From: Clostridium sp. CAG:524
GTDB taxonomy: Bacteria; Bacillota_I; Bacilli_A; RF39; UBA660
NCBI GenBank assembly: GCA_000434555.1
Contig: FR880110.1
Span: 95,728 to 159,727 of the forward strand
Reading direction: 5' to 3'
DNA: 64,000 bases
Below the pieces are notes generated by a model that was not told the DNA's origin, did not search any database, and worked only from the letters and a program-made list of their open reading frames with translations. Below are positions 7,714-15,992 of this stretch, piece by piece; position 1 is the first letter of the stretch; each line of letters opens with the position of its first letter. The translations under genes were made by a program, and so were the position numbers.

Positions 7714-10164
7714 ATGAATAGAATAGTTAATTTCTTACAAAAATATTTTGCTGTTATTTCAGTACTTATAGGAATAAGTATTCTTTTAAGTGTTACTTTT
7801 TCTAGTTATATCGTTACATCAAACAATCATAAAGCAGCAGAAATGTATATTGGAGAACTTAAATATTCAATAGAATTAAATGGAAGTAGTACTAACACTT
7901 TAACAGTACCAACAGGAGAAACAATTGTAGATGTTAAGGTAAATAATTTAAATCCAGTAGATACATATTATAAGTTACTTTATTTAAAGAATACAAACAT
8001 TACTGTTAAATATTATGAATCAACTAAAGATACAAATGACGTGGTAACCACATATAATAAGCCAAATGATTCAATAACAAGTAGTAATTCAAATATAGTA
8101 AAATTATTAATTACAAACAATAGTGCTTCTTCTCAAAATATAGCTTTTACTATGAAAGGTGGATATATAACAAACACTATTCAAGATATAATAACACCAT
8201 CCACTTATAGTGAGATAACATTAGTAGAAACACCTAGTACTAATACATATTTTTGTACAACAACAAATACTTTAACACAAGGTTTAAAATATGTGAATGG
8301 ACAATATACATATGCTTATAAACAAGAAGGAAAAAATAGTTCATCTTTATCTTGGAGAAATATAACTACTGATGGTTGGGGAGTACAGCTTACTGATAGA
8401 ACAAGTACTGATGCAGTAACAAGTAGTTTATGTACGTATATTAACAATAAACCAATATCCTCAATGTCAAATATGTTTGTTTACAGTCAAGCTACTTCAA
8501 TAAATTTAAGCAATTTTAATACAAGCAAAGTAACAAATATGAGTGCTATGTTTTATAAAAGCCAAGCCACAACATTAGATTTAAGTAGTTTTGACACAAG
8601 TAATGTAACTCTTATGGATTTTATGTTTGCTTATAGTCAAGCTACAACTTTAGATGCGAGCAAACTTAATACATCAATCGTAAAAAATATGTCATATATG
8701 TTTATAGATAGTCAAGCCACAACATTAGATTTAAGTAATTTTGATACATCAAACGTAACCAATATGTATAGTATGTTTGAAGGAAGTCAAGCTACAACTT
8801 TAGATGTAAGTAACTTTGATACATCAAAAGTAACGGATATGGGTTGGATGTTTAAAGGTAATAAATCCACAACCGTAGATGTAAGTAAATTTGATACAAG
8901 CAATGTAACAAATATGAGTAATATGTTTTCTAATAGTCAAGCCACAACGCTAGATGTAAGTAATTTTAATACGAGCAAAGTAACAAATATGAGCTATATG
9001 TTTTGGAATAGTAAATCCACAATGCTAGATGTAAGTAATTTTAATACAAGCAATGTAACAAATATGAGTTATATGTTTTGGAATAGTAAATCCACAATGC
9101 TAGATGTAAGTAATTTTAATACAAGCAATGTAACAAATATGAGTTATATGTTTTCTGGTAGCAAAGCAACTACATTAGATTTAAACAATTTTGATACATC
9201 AAAAGTAACGAATATGAGTTATATGTTTTCTAGTTCTACAAATCTTAAAACAATATATGTAAGTAATAAGTTTAATACTGATAAAGTTACATCCAGCACT
9301 TATATGTTTTATGGTTGTACTAAACTAATAGGCGGAGCAGGAACTAAATATAATTCAAGCTATATTGATAAAACATATGCTCATATAGATGGTGGAACAA
9401 GTAACCCAGGATACTTTACTGATATTGCTGAAAAAGATATTCCAGCACCTAATTCATTTGCGGCTGATTCATGGAAAACAATAATTAAAGCAGTTGGAAA
9501 TAATAACATAAGCAAATACAATGTTGGTGATACTAGAACAATAGATATGGGAACATATGGAACACATACTTTACGTATTGCAAATAAATCTAAGCCTAGT
9601 TCTTGTTCTAAGTCTGGTTATTCTCAAACAGCATGCGGATTTGTTCTTGAATTTGCAGATATAATAACAACATATAATATGAATCCAGCCGGAACATATA
9701 AGAATGTAGAATATGAATATGGCTGGAATAAAGATGGTTGGCCAGCATCAGCAATGAGAACATTTGTAAATAATGATATATATAATTCATTACCATCTGA
9801 TTTAAGAAGTGGAATAGTAGAAACAACAGTTGTATCAGGATATGGTAGTTCAGATAGTGCTAATTTCACGTCTACTGATAAATTGTATTTATTATCGCCA
9901 ATGGAAGTTTGGGGAGATTGGACTGGAATGTATGGTTCTGAAGTAGATAGAGCTAAAAATCAGACTAGACAGTTAGATTATTATAGTAATTTAGGTGTAA
10001 CCTATAATAATTATAATAGTGCTATAAAAAAACATGGAAAAACTCAATATTTTTGGTGGCATCGTTCAGCTAAATATGATAATAATATTGGATTTTATGG
10101 TATGCGAGGTAATGGATATGCCTATCGTGATGGTGGTGTTTCTCCTGCATTCAGGATAGGCTAA
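7714..10164 (+). CDS. Surface protein with DUF285 leucine-rich-like repeats and a C-terminal DUF6273 domain
   Basis: An 816-residue exported protein, probably a host- or matrix-contacting adhesin. An N-terminal signal or anchor helix (YFAVISVLIGISILLSVTF) is followed by a beta-rich region resembling the start of SipW-dependent proteins. Residues about 255-535 hold eleven units of 25 residues of the BspA/DUF285 type (consensus MFxxSQATTLDLSNFDTSxVTNMSx). From about 585 to the end lies a DUF6273 domain (SWKTIIKAVGNNN, ACGFVLEFADIIT, LLSPMEVWG, WWHRSA, SPAFRIG), common in gut Bacillota surface proteins. The upstream ATG at 7696 lies inside the promoter, so 7714 is chosen. Two adjacent repeat units are identical in DNA (8998-9147). 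Function of the C-terminal domain is unknown. Confidence 0.85.
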   Translation: MNRIVNFLQKYFAVISVLIGISILLSVTFSSYIVTSNNHKAAEMYIGELKYSIELNGSSTNTLTVPTGETIVDVKVNNLNPVDTYYKLLYLKNTNITVKYYESTKDTNDVVTTYNKPNDSITSSNSNIVKLLITNNSASSQNIAFTMKGGYITNTIQDIITPSTYSEITLVETPSTNTYFCTTTNTLTQGLKYVNGQYTYAYKQEGKNSSSLSWRNITTDGWGVQLTDRTSTDAVTSSLCTYINNKPISSMSNMFVYSQATSINLSNFNTSKVTNMSAMFYKSQATTLDLSSFDTSNVTLMDFMFAYSQATTLDASKLNTSIVKNMSYMFIDSQATTLDLSNFDTSNVTNMYSMFEGSQATTLDVSNFDTSKVTDMGWMFKGNKSTTVDVSKFDTSNVTNMSNMFSNSQATTLDVSNFNTSKVTNMSYMFWNSKSTMLDVSNFNTSNVTNMSYMFWNSKSTMLDVSNFNTSNVTNMSYMFSGSKATTLDLNNFDTSKVTNMSYMFSSSTNLKTIYVSNKFNTDKVTSSTYMFYGCTKLIGGAGTKYNSSYIDKTYAHIDGGTSNPGYFTDIAEKDIPAPNSFAADSWKTIIKAVGNNNISKYNVGDTRTIDMGTYGTHTLRIANKSKPSSCSKSGYSQTACGFVLEFADIITTYNMNPAGTYKNVEYEYGWNKDGWPASAMRTFVNNDIYNSLPSDLRSGIVETTVVSGYGSSDSANFTSTDKLYLLSPMEVWGDWTGMYGSEVDRAKNQTRQLDYYSNLGVTYNNYNSAIKKHGKTQYFWWHRSAKYDNNIGFYGMRGNGYAYRDGGVSPAFRIG
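8998..9147 (+). repeat. Perfect 75-bp tandem duplication within the DUF285 repeat array
   Basis: Bases 8998-9072 and 9073-9147 are identical and each encodes one 25-residue unit beginning MFWNSKSTMLDV. Neighbouring units differ at many third positions, so this copy is recent. Confidence 0.95.
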
Positions 10165-10191
10165 TAGCCTTACCATATTCTTTACAAATTG

Positions 10192-10233
10192 AACCTTTTA
10201 TGTTATGATACCTTTCATAAATAAAAGGTTTTT
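10192..10233 (+). terminator. Long terminator hairpin after the repeat protein
   Basis: AACCTTTTAT (10192-10201) pairs perfectly with ATAAAAGGTT (10221-10230); an inner stem TTATGA/TCATAA (10203-10208, 10215-10220) extends it, and Ts follow. The next gene starts only 20 bases later, so its promoter must lie in or before the hairpin or it relies on read-through. Confidence 0.8.
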
Positions 10234-10252
10234 GATTGTGTGGGGATAATAT

Positions 10253-11395
10253 ATGAAAAAAGTAATAAAAAGTTATGCTGAAAAAATATGTAGTAGATCA
10301 TTAATAAGTGATATTAAAATTGAAGAAGTAAAGTCAAAAGAGCCAGAATTATTTTTAAATGATAATATAGTTCAAGCGATTCGTTTTTATGATATTGAAT
10401 ATATTATTGATAAAGATAAAACTTATTCTAGTGAAAAAGAGAATGTTACTAATTGGATTTATTATGGGAGAAGAATGAGTGTTGCTGAACTAAAGAGAAT
10501 TTATGGTAATGATCCTAAATATAGTACTGTTATTTCTACTGCTGAAGTGTCTGGATGTGAATATGTATGTATTACTAAAGGTGGTGTAGTTTTATTAATG
10601 AATGATACTGATATAACATTTGAAGAATATATTTCTAAAAAACAAAAATCTAAAGAAAAAATTGCAATAGAGATGTTCAATAATTTAAAAAGTCATATTG
10701 GTGAAGAAGTGTCATGTACATATTATGATAATGAAAAGCAATATCTTGTTCAAGGTACGTTAAGAGGAGTATCTCCATTTTCTAGAGTTTTTATTGGATC
10801 AGGTGATATGCCTTTTCTTAATTGGAATGGTGGAATATTATATATAAAATTGATGGATGGAACAGAATTATATTCAAATTTAAATATACCTTTAACACAT
10901 AAATGTCATAATGCTTTAGAATTTTTTGAAATTGAAAGACAGGTATTTGGAGATAGAATTGTTGATAAGAAAGAAAGTGAATATAAAAGAAATAGAGAAT
11001 TAGCTGATAAAAGAGAAAGAGAAGAAGAACTCGAAGTTCAAAAGAAAAAATATTTACTCATGAAAAATGGATTAGAAGTAGTGAAGAAAGAGAAGATAGA
11101 AGAATGGTTAGAATATGCTGATAATTGTACTGAACCTGGTTATAAAGCTACGATTGTTGAAACAGCTATCGATATGATAAAAGAAGTTAATAAAGGCACT
11201 TCATTTAGGAAAATTGATCTTGAAATCGAAAGAAGAGGATTAACAGGTGAACCAGCAAGTTTAGTAGCACTTGGAATAGAAAAGTTTTCAAATAGAGGTG
11301 AAGAATTTAAAAAGTATTGGGATAGATTGTATAAAATTGATTTTGGATGTCAAGATATAAATGTACCATCATCATTAATATTAAAGCAAAAATAG
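10253..11395 (+). CDS. Uncharacterised 380-residue protein
   Basis: Not recognised. The protein has no signal peptide or membrane helix. Residues 1-220 look globular, with beta-rich stretches (CEYVCITKGGVVLLMND; EEVSCTYYDNEKQYLVQGTLRGVSPFSRVFIG, which resembles a small Sm-like or SH3-like barrel but is not assigned). Residues about 240-285 are a highly charged coiled coil (KRNRELADKREREEELEVQKKK). A helical C-terminal part of about 90 residues follows. GGGGA at 10242-10246 is well spaced to the ATG. It lies alone between the surface protein terminator and the alaS T-box, so context gives no hint to its role. Confidence 0.6.
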   Translation: MKKVIKSYAEKICSRSLISDIKIEEVKSKEPELFLNDNIVQAIRFYDIEYIIDKDKTYSSEKENVTNWIYYGRRMSVAELKRIYGNDPKYSTVISTAEVSGCEYVCITKGGVVLLMNDTDITFEEYISKKQKSKEKIAIEMFNNLKSHIGEEVSCTYYDNEKQYLVQGTLRGVSPFSRVFIGSGDMPFLNWNGGILYIKLMDGTELYSNLNIPLTHKCHNALEFFEIERQVFGDRIVDKKESEYKRNRELADKREREEELEVQKKKYLLMKNGLEVVKKEKIEEWLEYADNCTEPGYKATIVETAIDMIKEVNKGTSFRKIDLEIERRGLTGEPASLVALGIEKFSNRGEEFKKYWDRLYKIDFGCQDINVPSSLILKQK

Positions 11396-11407
11396 TTTGA
11401 AAACTTA

Positions 11408-11436
11408 TTGATTTCTTAAAAAATATTTGTTAAAAT
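11408..11436 (+). promoter_or_regulatory. Promoter of the alanine T-box / alaS
   Basis: TTGATT (11408-11413), 17 bases, TGTTAAAAT (11428-11436; extended -10). Predicted start near 11443. Confidence 0.7.
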
Positions 11437-11442
11437 ATGTTC

Positions 11443-11628
11443 ATTGAAAGACGAGTAGAGTAAACTAATATTCTATAGAGAGTTAGTGGTTGGTGAAAAC
11501 TAATGATATTGTTATTTGAAGCTACTTTCATTTATGAGTTAATCACTCACGTGGAAATACGTTACATTAATTAAGTTAAATAAAAGGATGGTACCGTCAT
11601 AATGACTCCTTATGTACTATTCTTTTTT
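11443..11628 (+). promoter_or_regulatory. T-box leader, alanine specific, controlling alaS
   Basis: The leader has the T-box landmarks in order: stem I starting GAAAGACGAGTAG and closing CTACTTTC, specifier GCT (Ala) at 11521-11523, and the T-box core TGGTACCG at 11589-11596. AAGGA upstream and TCCTT downstream of the core form the antiterminator. The competing terminator pairs AAGGATGGTAC (11584-11594) with GTACTATTCTT (11614-11624) before a T-run. Uncharged tRNA-Ala should stabilise the antiterminator and turn on alaS. Specifier and downstream gene agree. Confidence 0.93.
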
Positions 11629-11652
11629 ATTTTAGAAAAGGAGAAGGAAAAA

Positions 11653-13398
11653 ATGAAAATTAAAGATTTGTTTATTGATTTTTTTGTAAGTAAAGGACAC
11701 AAACAAATACCTAGTGCGCCAGTTGTACCTGAAAATGATCCAAGTGTATTATTTAATACTGCAGGTATGCAACCATTAATACCATATTTAATGGGAGAAC
11801 CACATCCATACGGAACAAGACTATGTGATTATCAAAAATGTATTAGAACAAATGATCTAGATGTAATTGGAGACACTTATCATCATACATTCTTTGAAAT
11901 GTTAGGAAATTGGTCTCTTGGAGATTATTTTAAAGATGAAGCAATTGAATGGAGTTTTGAATTTCTAACAAAAGTACTTAATATACCAGTAGAAAAACTA
12001 GCAGTAACGGTATATGCTGGTAAAGATAATATTCCATTTGATAATACTGCTCATGATAAATGGTTAAGTCTTGGCATAAAAGAAGAAAGAATCGCAAGAA
12101 CTGTTGATGATAATTTTTGGATTGCTGGAGAAACTGGACCTTGTGGACCTGATACTGAAATGTTTTATTGGAGAAGTAATGAACCTGTTCCTGAGAAGTT
12201 TGATCCGGAAGATGTAAGATGGGTAGAAATATGGAATGATGTATTCATGCAATACAAAAAGAATAGTGATGGAAGTATTGAAGAACTACCTAAAAAGAAT
12301 GTCGACACAGGTATGGGAGTGGAAAGAGTAACAGCAGTACTTGAAGGAGTAAACGATAACTATATGTCTAGTATATGGAGCGATGTTATTGAACTAATTT
12401 CTAAAATATCTAATCTTCCATATGAAGGCAACGAAGTAAGTATGAGAATAATTGCTGATCACTTAAGAACAGCTGTATTTATAAGTGCTGACCCTGCTGG
12501 TATTAAGCCTAGTAATGTAGGACAAGGCTATATTTTAAGAAGATTAATTAGAAGAGCAATTAGACATGCTAAAAAATTAAATATTGATGTTAATAGTGAC
12601 TGGGAAAGTCAAATCGCATCACTTATAATGAATAAATATGAAATATATTATAGTGAACTTAAGGATAATAGAAATATTGTATTAGAAGTACTTAAGAATG
12701 AAAAAGAAAAATTTAATAGAACTCTCGAAAAAGGACTTCGTGAATTTGAAAAAGTAACTAGAGATAATAAAGATTTAGATGCTTCTACTTCATTTAGATT
12801 ATATGATACTTATGGCTTTCCAATTGAACTTACAATAGAACTTGCTCATGAAAAAGGTCTAAATGTCGATGAAGAAGGATTCAAAGAAAAGTTTAAAGCA
12901 CATCAAGAATTATCAAGAACTGCTTCTGCTGGTCAATTTAAGGGCGGGCTTTCTGGTAACAATGAAATAGAAACTAAATATCATACTGCAACTCATTTAC
13001 TTAATGCTGCTTTAAAACAAGTGGTAAGTAAAGATGTTCATCAAAAAGGAAGTAATATTACTGATGAAAGAATGAGATTTGATTTTAGCTGTGATCATAA
13101 ACTTACTGATGAAGAAAAGAAACAAACTGAAGATTTAGTTAATAAATGGATAAATGAAGGTCTTCCTGTAAAAGTAGAAGAAATGAAAAAAGAAGACGCT
13201 ATTGCATCTGGTGCTGAATGTATGTTCATTGAAAAATATCCTGATATTGTAACTGTTTATACAATAGGTGATAATGTTTCAAAAGAACTTTGTGGTGGTC
13301 CTCATGTTAAAAATACTAGTGAACTAGGACATTTTAAAATAGTAAAAGAAGAAGCATCAAGTGCTGGCGTAAGAAGAATTAAAGCAATATTAGAATAA
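11653..13398 (+). CDS. alaS: Alanyl-tRNA synthetase, short form lacking the C-Ala domain
   Basis: Class II synthetase that charges tRNA-Ala and proofreads Ser/Gly mischarging. The catalytic domain (LFNTAGMQPLIPYL, THHTFFEMLGNWSLGDYFK-like block) is followed by a tRNA-recognition region and an editing domain with HTATH (His444, His448) and CGGPH (Cys547, His551). The protein stops at 581 residues right after the editing domain, while typical bacterial AlaRS has about 870 with a glycine-rich linker and C-Ala domain. A terminator follows, and no further fragment is seen. The start at 11653 has AAAAGGAGAAGG ahead; the in-frame ATG at 11602 lies inside the T-box terminator. Expression is under the alanine T-box. 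Confidence 0.93.
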   Translation: MKIKDLFIDFFVSKGHKQIPSAPVVPENDPSVLFNTAGMQPLIPYLMGEPHPYGTRLCDYQKCIRTNDLDVIGDTYHHTFFEMLGNWSLGDYFKDEAIEWSFEFLTKVLNIPVEKLAVTVYAGKDNIPFDNTAHDKWLSLGIKEERIARTVDDNFWIAGETGPCGPDTEMFYWRSNEPVPEKFDPEDVRWVEIWNDVFMQYKKNSDGSIEELPKKNVDTGMGVERVTAVLEGVNDNYMSSIWSDVIELISKISNLPYEGNEVSMRIIADHLRTAVFISADPAGIKPSNVGQGYILRRLIRRAIRHAKKLNIDVNSDWESQIASLIMNKYEIYYSELKDNRNIVLEVLKNEKEKFNRTLEKGLREFEKVTRDNKDLDASTSFRLYDTYGFPIELTIELAHEKGLNVDEEGFKEKFKAHQELSRTASAGQFKGGLSGNNEIETKYHTATHLLNAALKQVVSKDVHQKGSNITDERMRFDFSCDHKLTDEEKKQTEDLVNKWINEGLPVKVEEMKKEDAIASGAECMFIEKYPDIVTVYTIGDNVSKELCGGPHVKNTSELGHFKIVKEEASSAGVRRIKAILE

Positions 13399-13399
13399 G

Positions 13400-13421
13400 A
13401 AGTACTAAAAAAGTACTTTTT
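13400..13421 (+). terminator. Terminator after alaS
   Basis: AAGTACT pairs with AGTACTT across a short A-rich loop, followed by Ts. Confidence 0.75.
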
Positions 13422-13487
13422 ATTTTCTTTGTTATTGAAAAATAAAAGTAAAAATGATATATTTGTTAAGTAAGGTAGGAGATAGAT

Positions 13488-13967
13488 ATGAATAAAAAAT
13501 TATCATTAGCTATACTTGGAGTATTAATGTTATTTACATTTTCAGCGTGTAAAAAAGAAGAAGAGGTAAGAAAGCCCATTTCATCTGATTCTTTTAAATT
13601 AGTTGGAGAAAGTGATGACTATGAAATTACTGATGTAACTGAAAGTTTAAATAATAATAAAGGTATCATGAAGGCTTTAGTTGCTAGAGTTAAAAATAAA
13701 TATCAAGTAGAATATTATACTTTAGATGATAGTGAAGTTGCTCAAAAGATGTATGATAGAAATAAAAAGAGATTTGAATCACAAAAAAATGATAACGATA
13801 AAGCTGAAATAGTTGAAACTGATAATTATTCTGAATATAAATTATTAACAAAAGGTAAATATAAATTATTATGTAAAATAGATAACACTTTAGTATATGC
13901 AGATGTTGATGAGCAATATAAAGATAGTGTTGTTGAATTTGCTAAACAGCTTGGATATCTTAAATAA
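13488..13967 (+). CDS. Small lipoprotein of unknown function
   Basis: A 159-residue predicted lipoprotein. The signal peptide (MNKKLSLAILGVLMLFTFSAC) ends in a lipobox FSAC, so Cys21 should be lipidated and the protein anchored on the outer face of the membrane. The mature part is charged (KKEEEVRKP, then about 125 residues) and has no motif that I recognise. It has its own ribosome site (AGGAG at 13476-13481) and sits between two terminators, so it is a single-gene unit. Confidence 0.7.
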   Translation: MNKKLSLAILGVLMLFTFSACKKEEEVRKPISSDSFKLVGESDDYEITDVTESLNNNKGIMKALVARVKNKYQVEYYTLDDSEVAQKMYDRNKKRFESQKNDNDKAEIVETDNYSEYKLLTKGKYKLLCKIDNTLVYADVDEQYKDSVVEFAKQLGYLK

Positions 13968-13991
13968 CTATACGTTCTATGTATAGTTTTT
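13966..13991 (+). terminator. Terminator after the lipoprotein gene
   Basis: AACTATAC (13966-13973) pairs with GTATAGTT (13981-13988), then Ts. The stem uses the last two bases of the stop codon. Confidence 0.85.
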
Positions 13992-13993
13992 AT

Positions 13994-14023
13994 TTTACAA
14001 GTGACTTATATTAATGATATAAT
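13994..14023 (+). promoter_or_regulatory. Promoter of rlmN
   Basis: TTTACA (13994-13999), 18 bases, then TATAAT (14018-14023) with TG one base before it (TGATATAAT). Predicted start near 14030 leaves a leader of about ten bases. Confidence 0.75.
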
Positions 14024-14039
14024 TTAATGGGTGTTTAAT

Positions 14040-15065
14040 ATGAGTATATATGATTTTACATTAGATGAACTTGAGAATTATTTAGTAGATAATGGATTTA
14101 AAAAATATAATGCTACTCAAATATTTGAAGGTATATATAAAAAAAGGGTTTCTTCTTTTGATGAAATAACTAACATTAGTAAGGAATTAAAAGCATTTTT
14201 AAATAATAATTTTGAAATAAAATATTTAAAAGTTTTAGATGAATTAAAGAGTGAAGACACAAATAAATATTTACTTGAAGTGAAGGATTCTAGTATTGAA
14301 GTAGTACTTATGAAACATGATTATGGAAATAGTATATGTATAAGTACTCAAATTGGTTGTAATATGGCTTGTGCTTTTTGTGAAAGTGGAAAGTTAAAAA
14401 GAGTTAGAAATTTAACTACTGCTGAAATTATATTAGAAGTTTTAACCATAGAAAAGTTAGAAAATATTAAAGTGGATAATATAGTTGTAATGGGAATAGG
14501 AGAGCCATTTGATAATTTTACAAATTTAGTAAAGGCTATTAAGATATTAAATTGTCCTAAAGGAATTGATTTAGGTTCAAGGAGAATTACAGTAAGTACT
14601 TGTGGAATAGTACCAAGAATCAAAGAATTTGCTGATTTAGATACTCAAGTAAATTTAGCAATAAGTTTGCATGCTCCAAATCAAAGAATTAGAGAAACTT
14701 TAATGCCTATTAGTAAAGCGTATAAAATGAATGAATTAATGGATGCGGTTGATTATTATATTTCTAAAACTAATAGAAAAGTGACAATGGAATATATTTT
14801 ATTAGAAGGAATTAATGATAGTATAGAAGACGCTAAGGAACTTGCTAGTCTTTTAAAAGGAAAACTAGTTTATGTGAACTTAATACCATATAATAGTACT
14901 AGTAGTAATTTTAAAAGAAGTTCTAAGGAAAGAATAAATGCTTTTTATGATGAACTAGTAAAAAATAAAATAAATGTTCAAATGAGAAGAGAGATGGGCA
15001 AAGGTATTAAAGGTGCCTGTGGACAATTAAAAGCGAGTCATGAAAGCAATAACATTAATTTATAA
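14040..15065 (+). CDS. rlmN: 23S rRNA / tRNA adenine-C2 methyltransferase (RlmN-type radical SAM)
   Basis: Radical SAM enzyme that methylates A2503 of 23S rRNA (and A37 of some tRNAs), aiding translational fidelity. The iron-sulfur motif CNMACAFC places cysteines 107, 111 and 114; the SAM-binding GIGEP follows, and Cys327 in GACGQL is the methyl-carrying cysteine of this family. The start at 14040 has GGGTG seven bases upstream; the GTG at 14031 overlaps that site. Length (341) is usual. RlmN and Cfr share these motifs; housekeeping RlmN is the simpler reading because nothing nearby suggests a resistance island. Confidence 0.9.
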   Translation: MSIYDFTLDELENYLVDNGFKKYNATQIFEGIYKKRVSSFDEITNISKELKAFLNNNFEIKYLKVLDELKSEDTNKYLLEVKDSSIEVVLMKHDYGNSICISTQIGCNMACAFCESGKLKRVRNLTTAEIILEVLTIEKLENIKVDNIVVMGIGEPFDNFTNLVKAIKILNCPKGIDLGSRRITVSTCGIVPRIKEFADLDTQVNLAISLHAPNQRIRETLMPISKAYKMNELMDAVDYYISKTNRKVTMEYILLEGINDSIEDAKELASLLKGKLVYVNLIPYNSTSSNFKRSSKERINAFYDELVKNKINVQMRREMGKGIKGACGQLKASHESNNINL

Positions 15066-15133
15066 AAAATATTAATTTAAGTATAATTTTCTTTTAATGT
15101 AACATCTAATTTACAATGAAGAAAAGTAATGAC

Positions 15134-15162
15134 TTTAAAATCAAAAGTTTTTATGATATACT
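15134..15162 (+). promoter_or_regulatory. Promoter of the prpC-prkC-rsgA-rpe operon
   Basis: TTTAAA (15134-15139), 17 bases, TATACT (15157-15162) with an upstream TG (TGATATACT). Confidence 0.65.
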
Positions 15163-15200
15163 TAAATCAAATAAAATAAATATAATAATAAGAAAGAGAT

Positions 15201-15222
15201 AGGTAGTAATTAGATACTACCT
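15201..15222 (+). other. Leader hairpin before prpC
   Basis: AGGTAGTA (15201-15208) and TACTACCT (15215-15222) form a perfect 8-bp stem in the 5' leader, about 30 bases before prpC. No T-run follows, so it is not a terminator; it may stabilise the mRNA or bind a regulator. Role unknown. Confidence 0.55.
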
Positions 15223-15253
15223 CTTAGTAATCAATACAAAAAGAAGGTGAAAA

Positions 15254-15991
15254 ATGAAAACTTGTTATCAAACTGATCCAGGAAAAGTAAGAAGTCATAA
15301 TGAAGATTCAGTTACAATCGTAAAAAATCTTAAAGGTGAATATTTACTTGTAGTTGCTGATGGTATGGGAGGACATAAAGCTGGTGAAATAGCTAGTTCT
15401 CTTGTAGTAACAGAACTTGGAAAACGTTTTAGTGAACTATCTAGTATAGGAACTAAAGAAGATGCAGTTATATGGTTAAAAGAAATAATAGATGAAATAA
15501 ATGTAAAGATACTTAAATATGCAGAAGAACACATTGACGCAAATGGTCTAGGGACAACTTGTGTGTGTTCAATCCTAACAGATGATTTCTTACTATTTGG
15601 TAACGTTGGCGATTCAAGTGGCTTCGTAGAGAAAAAAGGAAAGCTTTATAAAGTAACAAAAGATCATACACTTGTAAATATATTACTTGAAAACGGAGAA
15701 CTTACTGAAGAAGAAGCAAAAAATCATCCTCAAAAAAATGTTCTTATGAAAGCACTTGGTGCTGCTGAAATAATAGATATGGACATTTTTGATGTTGAAA
15801 GAACTGTTGATGGAATATTCCTATGTAGTGATGGACTTACTAACATGTTAACAGTTGAACAAATAGAAAAAGTTCTAAATGATAATGAACTTGAAATAGA
15901 AGAAAAAGTGGATAAATTAATAATGAAAGCGAATACTCGTGGGGGCAATGATAATATTACAATAGCTTATATGAGAATGAGTGGTGAATAG
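15254..15991 (+). CDS. prpC: PP2C-family Ser/Thr protein phosphatase
   Basis: Metal-dependent phosphatase that reverses phosphorylation by the PASTA kinase encoded next. The 245 residues carry the PP2C motifs that hold the two metal ions: RSHNEDS at the N-terminus, ADGMGGHKAGE near residue 37, GDSSGFV near 122, LCSDGLTNML near 196 and GGNDNITIAY at the end. It is soluble. It starts the conserved prpC-prkC-rsgA-rpe order known from Bacillus; its stop overlaps the beginning of the kinase reading frame. AGAAGGTG provides the ribosome site. Confidence 0.93.
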   Translation: MKTCYQTDPGKVRSHNEDSVTIVKNLKGEYLLVVADGMGGHKAGEIASSLVVTELGKRFSELSSIGTKEDAVIWLKEIIDEINVKILKYAEEHIDANGLGTTCVCSILTDDFLLFGNVGDSSGFVEKKGKLYKVTKDHTLVNILLENGELTEEEAKNHPQKNVLMKALGAAEIIDMDIFDVERTVDGIFLCSDGLTNMLTVEQIEKVLNDNELEIEEKVDKLIMKANTRGGNDNITIAYMRMSGE

Positions 15992-15992
15992 T

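Noticed and set aside
9608..9869. Minus-strand open frames opposite the DUF6273 domain
   Set aside because: No ribosome site or family match; they are shadows of the AT-rich coding strand.
11602..11652. Upstream start for alaS
   Set aside because: The in-frame ATG at 11602 lies within the T-box terminator/antiterminator; 11653 has a strong ribosome site.
14040..15065. Cfr-type resistance methyltransferase
   Set aside because: Motifs shared with RlmN; single chromosomal copy in a housekeeping context, so RlmN is preferred.
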